From: Cunninghamia lanceolata
Lineage: Eukaryota; Streptophyta; Pinopsida; Cupressales; Cupressaceae
NCBI GenBank assembly: GCA_027924645.1
Contig: BSBN01000213.1
Coordinates: 34,040,501 to 34,104,500, forward strand
Direction of reading: 5' to 3'
DNA length: 64,000 nt
In this document: in pieces, positions 57,024 through 64,000 of the stretch
Numbering within the stretch: position 1 is the stretch's first letter
Layout: the number at the start of each line of letters is the position of its first letter
Notes under the pieces: generated by a model
The model's input: the letters and a program-made list of their open reading frames with translations, nothing else
Database searches by the model: none
Told to the model about the DNA's origin: nothing
Translations under genes and position numbers: made by a program

Positions 57024-59990
57024 ATGTCTACACTAGAGGACCTAGAAATCAAATTCCAAAGATTCCTCCAAAATCTTTATCAAGGATCACAACCCCTAAA
57101 CCAAGATGCCATTGAAATATTACAATTCTTCATCTAAAGAGCTCAACCCCACGCAAGCCAATCACCTCAACTGCAATACTTCATAGCCCAAGTCCAACAC
57201 CTTTTAGCCACTAGTCAAGCTCAACAAGTACAGCAATCCTTAGCCAATCCATATCAACCTAATCCATCTAGCCACATGTCATATCCACCCACCTCCTATC
57301 AACTTAATCCACCTATACACCAAGTCAATGCCACATCAACCTATGAATATCCACCTCAAGTTTATCCAATCCCTCATGCCACCGTTCCGATGCACTACCA
57401 AGCCCATCCACAAGGCAATCAAGTGATATCACAAGAACAACATGCAAGTCCAAATAGCCCTTTGTACATAAATCAATCAGGTCCAAGTACACCTTTTCAA
57501 CAAGACCACCAAGCACCATTGATAGACCTAAGTCCACCTTTGCAACAAGAAGCACATCCAAGTCCAAGTAATCCCTTGTACATAAATCAAATGAGTCCAA
57601 GTTATCCTATGCAAGACTTAATTACCTTTGACAAGGGAGATACCAATCTAGAGTGGCCACCACCATCAAATCACATGCCAATGCATGAGCCAACTAGTTC
57701 TATCCCAACACCACCATGTGATCCCATTCCTAATCCATTAATCCCTCTACCTTCCAAACCACCAAGCCCTCCATTACCTTCATCACCATGTCATTCTAAT
57801 CCTTCACCAAAGGATGCAGCTGAGATAGTTTTACAAAGGATGCTTGAAGCAAAACTCATTGAACTTCCTAAAGTCAAACCATGTGAAGAAAGTCCATATG
57901 ATGAACATGATTATTGTGCATACCATAGGACCAAAGGCCATAATACAAATCAATGCCCAATATTTGTCCCAATTGTTTACAAGGTGTACCTACCTATAAT
58001 GGGAAAACATGCCACATCATCCCAATCCTATGTATCACCCCCCTTTAATCCTAATCCACCCAATCCAATTAGCTCTCAACCTAATCCTAGTCCTAATCCT
58101 ACAACATCATCTACTATTATCATCCATCCATTATATTGCCCATCCACTCATACCCTTGCGAAGGATGTGATCCATTGGCTACTAGCTAGGAACAGAACAC
58201 CCCCATGTCAAACACCCATTCATGAGCCTACCAAAGAACTTCCAAAGGTCATAATCCCATCATGTGGTCCACCTATCCTTGAGCCTATCCAAGAGCCCTC
58301 AATTAACATTTTTAGCTATTCAAGCCCATCATGTGACCTACAAGACATCAAGCCTATTCAAGAGTCTCCTATTATGAATCCAAGTCAAGATTCATCATGT
58401 TCTCATATTGTTGACCAAGAGCCTATCCAAGAGTCATCCACTTCCATTCAAGCAACCCAAGATGTATGTCAAAGGTTTAATCCTAAGCATGTGGAAATAT
58501 TAAGCCCTAGTCCAACTCAATACCAAATGCCTTCCATCCAACCCATCCATAACATGTATCTTTTCCATGATCAAGATGATAGCCATAATGATGAATCTAT
58601 CCATGAGCCACTTGATCCTATCCATCTCCCAACAACCATTCACGAGCAAGCTATCCAAATTCAACCTATCCATAACATTTACATTCTTTATGATCAAGAT
58701 GATACCTATAAAGAAGCTATCCATGAGCACCTTGATCCTATCCATAATCCTATACCTATCCATGAGCAAGATATCCAAATTGTTCATAGTCATCCACCAT
58801 CTATCCCTATCCATAATGAGAAAACATCCACTTGTCATGATGAGACACTTGTCCCCCACATAAGCATAGAAGATCAAACAAATAGCTTGGATCTTAGTGA
58901 ACACAATACTAATGATCCCCCTTCCACATCCATCATCGATCCCATTTCAAATCCAATATCATGTCCTATTGGTCTATCCACCCTTATACATGAGTGTTCT
59001 TCCTTAGGACAACAATGACCTTTATCCACTTCACCTTCTCCATCCAATAAAGAGCTCAAGTCTAATGTTCAAACCACACCAAGCCCTATAGTCAATCGCA
59101 TCCTCCAAAACATGAACTACCAAGGTAAAGGCCTAGGCCTTTATGAACAAGGTATTTTGGAGCCAAACCATGTCAAGATCCCTCCATGCTCATATGGCCT
59201 TGGATACACATCCCAAGGTAAACAAGGCCAAGATGTTGGTAATTCCTCCATCCATCCTAAGCCCACTTTCCATCACAAACCACATCATATACCCAAAATA
59301 TATGTTGCCATTCCAACTCCATCATCCTATAAATGTCAAAAGCATGTGACCATACACCTTCCACCATCCATTTTGCCTCCACTTTTACCAACTCCAAATA
59401 TCCCTCCATCCACCTTGCCACTATTGCTTCCAACACCTAACATACCTATTATTCGCAAGTATCCTTACATCCCTAATCCTGGCCAACAAAAGCACACATC
59501 ATTTAAGCATAAAGCTTCCAATCATTTCATCCACTCCACCCACCCCATGGGATTCAAAAGCAAAAATTTTTATGCCTCTACCTATAAAGCTAAAAGTCCT
59601 ACCAAAAATTCAAAGGACTATCATGCCTTAGGGCACAAACATGAAAAATCAATGCAAAGAACCAAAGCAAAGCAATCCAAAAAGCTATCCAAGCCCATAC
59701 CTCCAAAAGCAAAGCCCAAAAGCAAAATGGTTTGGGTTCCTAAGCAAACAACTAGCAAAGTGAATGAGGCATCCTCATCCACATCTAAGCAACCATCCAA
59801 ACCCTTACCTCCAAAAGCAAATCCCAAAAGCAAAATGGTTTGGGTTCCTAAGCAAATAGCTAGCAAGTCAAATGAGGCATCCTTATCCACCTCTCAAGAA
59901 TCCCAATCACCTACCTCCATCCAAGAACCTCTGTCCATCCAAGAACTTCCATTCCTTTCAAAAATCCCACAAGCAAAGAAAAAGCACTAA
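57024..59990 (+). pseudogene. E3 Pro/Ser/Gln-rich ORF with zinc knuckle and G-patch-like motif
   Basis: From the ATG at 57024 one frame of 989 codons runs to TAA at 59988, broken only by TAA 57135 (IEILQFFI-stop) and TGA 59016. N-terminus MSTLEDLEIKFQRFLQNLYQ; a Gln/Pro-rich region; a zinc-knuckle variant CAYHRTKGHNTNQC (about residue 298), as in E1 and E2 Gag; a long Pro/Ser region with two ~40-residue repeats (IQPIHNMYLFHDQDD and IQPIHNIYILYDQDD); a G-patch-like motif (59105-59215: MNYQGKGLGLYEQG ... YGLGY); and a basic tail with repeated KSKMVWVPKQ. The Gag capsid core is not seen. Likely an RNA-binding Gag derivative; the function is inferred. Confidence 0.8.
59689..59910 (+). repeat. Tandem ~111-bp repeat in the E3 ORF tail
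   Basis: Two in-frame units encode PPKAKPKSKMVWVPKQTTSK and PPKANPKSKMVWVPKQIASK. A third MWVPK motif occurs just downstream (about 60003-60020) in the +1 frame, so a frameshift near 59980 has cut the original C-terminus short. Confidence 0.85.
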
Positions 59991-60420
59991 AAATACTAAA
60001 TCTATGTGGGTTCCTAAATCACTTCATCAACCATTTCCTAAGCAAACATCTCCATTGCTTCCTACACCACCATCCAATCAAAAGATTCAATGTTTATCAT
60101 GGTGTGTGCAACCATTGGTCATGGTTCCCTTCCATTCCAAAACATTCCCACATGCCTCCATCTCCCCATCCTTCATCCATTATCCTACAAATCTTCCCCA
60201 TTACCTTCCTATGGTCCATGCTTTTGCATAAGCCTTTTATCCATCCATCCTTGCATGAACCTTTTATAATCCATTGTCTACCTAATCCATCTACCATCCA
60301 TGCAATCCCTTACCAACATCTATAAGCATAATGACATGGTCCATGTGAAGACATCATCCATCTCTAACAGGACAATATCACCTCTCATAGCACTAGCCAC
60401 TTGAGTCCCTCCTATCCATT

Positions 60421-60611
60421 ACCATGGTGAAAACCTGGCAAACAGGCGCCATGTATAATTGTCATCCCATCTAAAAAGAAAAAAGAAAAAAACAACCACA
60501 AAAAAAAAATCAAAATAGTAAAGAGAAATCCCTTCGTCCAATGGTGAAAACCTGGTAAACAGGCACCTTGGATAAGTACCATGATGAAAACCTGGCAAAC
60601 AGACGTCATGT
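60421..60611 (+). promoter_or_regulatory. Three-hairpin module after the E3 ORF
   Basis: Hairpin 1 (60423-60453): CATGGTG/CGCCATG, AAAA bulge, CCTG/CAGG, loop GCAAA. Hairpin 2 (60543-60567): GGTG/CACC plus flanking CCA/TGG, AAAA bulge, CCTG/CAGG, loop GTAAA. Hairpin 3 (60580-60610): CATGATG/CGTCATG, AAAA bulge, CCTG/CAGA, loop GCAAA. An A-rich tract separates 1 and 2; ATAAGTAC joins 2 and 3, as in E1. The outer arms of 1 and 3 and of E1 24451 differ by matched changes (GG/CC, GA/TC, AG/CT). Confidence 0.75.
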
Positions 60612-63084
60612 GTAGGTTGATCTTCTATGTCACTTACACTTGGGGGCACATTGTCTCATCCAACCTATCCATTTCCAAACTATCTATCCCGTTATATCAT
60701 TTTCCATCTTAAATTCCTTAGCCATTACATAAACATGCCTATCCTATTAAACCCATTTACACATCCTTCCTCCTTTTGATCTTGATGAAGACATAGGGGA
60801 AAAATGTTGAAACATGTTTAGATATTTCTTGACATACCTTCTTTCCAAACCAAGTCCTATCCATTGACCATTTATCCATCCCATTTAAACCAATCCATCA
60901 TGTCATCCTATCATCATAAGCGCAATGTAAAATCCAATCATGTAAGAATCTTAAGCATTACCACCTAGAATGGGGCAAGTTCTTCCTATGCGACATAGCC
61001 TTTGGAGATCACATCCTAGCTCCCTTATGATCCATCCAATATAGTGTATCCTTATCACGAGCTTTCCATCTTATAGCTTATCCTCATCTATTTATCATGA
61101 GCTTTCCACTATAGCCTACCTATCTGTTTATCATGAGGCAAGCATCCATCCCTTATATGGCCTATCCTCTTATCATTCCATCCAACTCTCATGAACCTTC
61201 CATCCCATCCAACTCTCATGATCTTGCCATCACATTTACTGTGAGCCCATCCTTTTATCCATCCTTTGCACCTAGACTTGGTCTTCCCTTGTCATTGGTA
61301 TCAAGCACAAAGGCTACCTAAATTGTAAATCCATTGGCATTTTCCAAAACATTTCAAACAAAACTCAAAAAAAAAAAAAAAAACTACAAAAACTACAAAA
61401 AAATCAAATATTCTCAAAAATCCAAAAAAATCAAAATATCCTCAAAAAAAATCCAAAAAAATCAAATATGTTGAAAAATCCAAAAAATCAAATATCCAAC
61501 AAAAAAATCCAAGAAATAAAACCAATCACATCATCCAAACCAATCCACTTTATCAACATTCAATCAAATCATCATCATCATCAGTTCTTCCTATCAATAA
61601 CATTCATTTATCCATTTCAATCAATCACTTCTTCCAATCATATCAATCAAATCAATCTAAGCAATGATCTTAAATCCAAGTCACACTAATCGATATCAAG
61701 CAAGCTAATCAATCAAGGAACATTATACAATCAAATCAACAAGTTTTTGATCCTAATCTTGTCATGAGCCAAATCAAATATAATCAATCATCATCAATGG
61801 GATATAGCGTTCCCACATCCTTGTGTTGATCTAGGGATATAGCTTTCCCCGCAATGACAACACTATTATCATTATCAATGAAACAATCAATTATTGGTTT
61901 ATGACTTGACAAGGGGACTACCTTGTTTATTTTACATCCTTTAAGCACACTGAGAACACTTGCTTATGCTTAGATTGAGTGGACACTCTAATAATCACAC
62001 CATCACCATCATCATCAAAACAATCAACCCAGCAACAACAAACATCACAACCAAAGCACATCAAGCCAACTATCAAAACAAATCCTATCAATCATCAACA
62101 TTAACACCAAAGCAAATCAACTCAATCACATCAACTCCAATCGGAACAAATCCAATCACTTCAGCAAATCAAAAGCAGCTCAATCCACCACAAATCATCC
62201 ATCCTTCATCAAATCAATCTAATCAGCATTTCATCATCTTCCAACCATTCCAAACAAAGATCCAAATGCAATCCAATCCTTAAAGCTATACCAATCAAGT
62301 TAATCAATCAAGCCAAATTATCCAAGCGCAATCAATGGTCTTGATCCTAGCCTTGTTGTAAGCCAAATCAATTAGCCAACTAGCCAACCAACTTAGCAAA
62401 CAACCTTGTGTTGATCTAGGGATATAGCTTTCCCTGCAATGACAACACTCTCAACTATCATCAACAAAACAATCAACAATTAATCATTGGTTTACAGCTT
62501 GACAGGGGCAATACCTTGTTTGCTTTTGTATCATTTGTGCATGCTTGCTTGCTTGCTTGTGTGTGTTATCATTTTATCTTGCCTTTGTATCACATCGGTA
62601 TCATTCCAGCTAATATTCATATCTTGTGTATGTTGGAATAGCTTTTTGCACTATCCTTTGCATCTAAGGTCATATCATACCTTTTGTGCAGTAGGGCTTT
62701 AATACTCTTAGTTTTCTTCCTCATACGTTAGACAAGGTTGTATTACACTGGGGCACAAGACATATCGTCACCCTGGTCCTTATACCTTGGTGCATAACGT
62801 CTAGTGCTATATCAAACATCATGGTTGCTCACTTTCATTGCAGCATAACGCATCATCATTTCTTCTATCTATCTCCTTATCTTTCTTTTTTAACCAATCT
62901 ATTTCATTTTGAAAGCCTACCCATGTTTGTCCAACCTGCCTATCCTCTCGAGGGGGCATCATCATCCTATCTTTCCATCATCATCATATCCTTACATCAT
63001 CATCATCCTTTTCCTCTATCCATACCTTAGCTTCTTTGAAATGATGTTACTCGACATAAAGCTTATCATCTCAAACATCATCTC
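60612..63084 (+). other. E3 long 3' non-coding region
   Basis: No convincing gene. It includes the segment similar to 30090-30328 (60787-61011), an A-rich AATCCAAAAAAATC tract (61360-61510), CAATCAAATCAA-type low-complexity DNA (61510-62340), two copies of a ~120-bp block (61817-61940 and 62401-62527: TTGTGTTGATCTAGGGATATAGC ... TACCTTGTTT), and CCTCTCGAGGGGGCATCATC near 62943 as in E1 (about 26293). Short ORFs are low-complexity products. Confidence 0.75.
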
Positions 63085-63098
63085 AAAGAGGGGCAAAA
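63085..63098 (+). other. Polypurine tract of E3
   Basis: AAAGAGGGGCAAAA directly before the 3' LTR; identical to the E1 tract at 26387. Confidence 0.92.
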
Positions 63099-64000
63099 TG
63101 TAGACACCCAAATTTGTCCCAAATTTGTTCATGTCTAGCAACACCTAGTCAAAAACATCACTTAGACATCATGTAGCATTTTGTCCTAAATCCCACTCTT
63201 AACCCCACTTATTCCATTAGCCAATTAATTAAATAAATTTTATTTATTTAATTAAAATCTCATTCAATTCCATCCTAATCCCATTATCCAATTAATTAAA
63301 TAAATTTTATTTATTTAATTAATATCCAACTCATATCCCAATTAATTCAAATATTTTATTTGAATTAAGTTCCCCACTATCCAATTAATTAAATAAATTT
63401 TATTTATTTAATTAATATCCAACTCATATCCCAACTAATTCAAATATTTTATTTGAATTAAGTTCTCATCATAAGCCGACTTTCCAATTAATTAAATAAA
63501 TTTTATTTATTTAATTAATTTATCTTATCATTTAGCTGACATGTGTGCCTCTTTCATTTAAAAAAAGATAAGTGGTACTACATACTTTATTTAATATCTT
63601 TCACATGTAGTACTTTTTATGTACACAAGCACACATGAGCCCTATTCTCCTTGACAATTGTCAAATGACTACAACTCCCTTGAAGAGTGGGATAACCGAA
63701 TCAATCCTAGCCATCCACATCAATCATTTAGTTTTTTAATCTCAACCATCCATTTGAACCAAGCCTTTTCTATAAATCAACCCCTCACAAGCCATTAGCA
63801 TGCATTGAGCCTCAAGTACCATTATTCTGCCAAATTTTCTAAAATGCATTGATCCTCAAGTATCCACATGTTGTCGAAATATCATTAGAGCCTTTGTATC
63901 CTTCAACTATCATCCTCATATCATCTTCATCTTAATGTTATGCTGCAGAAGTGAGCACCCAACATTCTTCCAACAAAAATCCTTCAAAATCTTGCATGCT
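63099..64000 (+). repeat. 3' LTR of E3 (first 902 bp; rest beyond window)
   Basis: Aligned without gaps to 54345-55246. Differences seen: ccc/ctc in the first AT-rich part, gccgac/gctgac, gctgtc/gttgtc, tcaaaa/tcgaaa and cagaaa/caaaaa; all are transitions. Confidence 0.95.

Larger units (their letters stand above)
30329..64000 (+). mobile_element. E2: Tat-like gypsy element with three nested insertions, runs off the window
   Basis: 5' LTR 30329-31389, PBS, leader, gag-pro (34291-35068 and 40561-43663) and pol (43655-44488 and 52639-54344) are collinear with E1. Interruptions are 35069-40555, 44489-52635 and 54345 onward. The last breaks integrase just before its catalytic core, so the rest of E2 lies past base 64000. 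Own sequence in the window is about 10.4 kb. The candidate left TSD is cattt (30324-30328). Indels and stops are frequent; E2 is older than its insertions. Confidence 0.92.
54345..64000 (+). mobile_element. E3: young non-autonomous Tat-related element, 3' LTR cut by window end
   Basis: 5' LTR 54345-55430, PBS 55433, leader, one long ORF (57024-59990), 3.1-kb 3' region with three hairpins, PPT 63085-63098 and 3' LTR from 63099. The 902 bp of both LTRs that can be compared show five differences, all transitions, and no indel, so it is the youngest insertion here. No protease, RT, RNase H or integrase. LTR start, PBS, PPT, leader modules and hairpins link it to E1. Expected full length about 9.84 kb. 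Left target bases are ggcct (54340-54344). Confidence 0.92.

Noticed and set aside
57276..59018. Extensin-like host cell-wall gene, from the Pro/Ser-rich composition
   Set aside because: No signal peptide or SPPPP repeats; a Gag-type zinc knuckle, a G-patch-like motif and flanking LTRs place it in E3.
1..64000. tRNA, rRNA or organelle-derived segments
   Set aside because: No cloverleaf with matching A and B boxes or rRNA core text was noticed; tRNA-like matches are only the short PBS sites.

Overview
The window looks like intergenic DNA from a large plant nuclear genome, tentatively a gymnosperm or another giant-genome seed plant. It is AT-rich, has no recognisable host gene, tRNA or rRNA, and consists almost wholly of nested LTR retrotransposons with plant-type lineages: Ty3/gypsy Tat-like elements with a second RNase H, a pol-less gypsy element, a Sirevirus-like Ty1/copia derivative and another copia element. 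Assignments rest on motifs, LTR ends, primer-binding sites (PBS), polypurine tracts (PPT) and target-site duplications (TSD) read by eye.

Layout. 1-4017: a decayed copia element on the minus strand with a 1,062-bp LTR, cut by the window start. 4018-7430: unclassified AT-rich DNA with local repeats and a hairpin. 7431-27327: an old non-autonomous LTR element (one ORF: coiled coil, G-patch, zinc fingers; partly duplicated 5' LTR). Its 3' LTR is split by a 15.1-kb Tat-like gypsy element, E1 (12127-27260, TSD CTATT). 27328-30328: a relict ORF, LTR-like DNA, a minisatellite and a gypsy 3' remnant. 30329 to the window end: a second Tat-like element, E2, carrying three insertions: a pol-less Gag-protease element (35069-40555, TSD AACAA), a Sirevirus-like element with a long unknown ORF instead of pol (44489-52635, flanked by a ~138-bp duplication of E2's RT), and a young Tat-related non-autonomous element, E3 (54345 to end).

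How the parts relate. E1, E2 and E3 share LTR starts, PBS type, leader modules and (E1, E3) an identical PPT, so they form one family in which E3 has lost pol and probably depends on relatives. A stem-loop with an invariant AAAA bulge occurs nine times in these elements, at the gag-pro/pol junction and after the last ORF. Its paired arms change together between copies, and it is the best candidate here for an undescribed functional element. Most reading frames are broken by C-to-T-type nonsense changes rather than indels, as expected of heavily methylated transposons.
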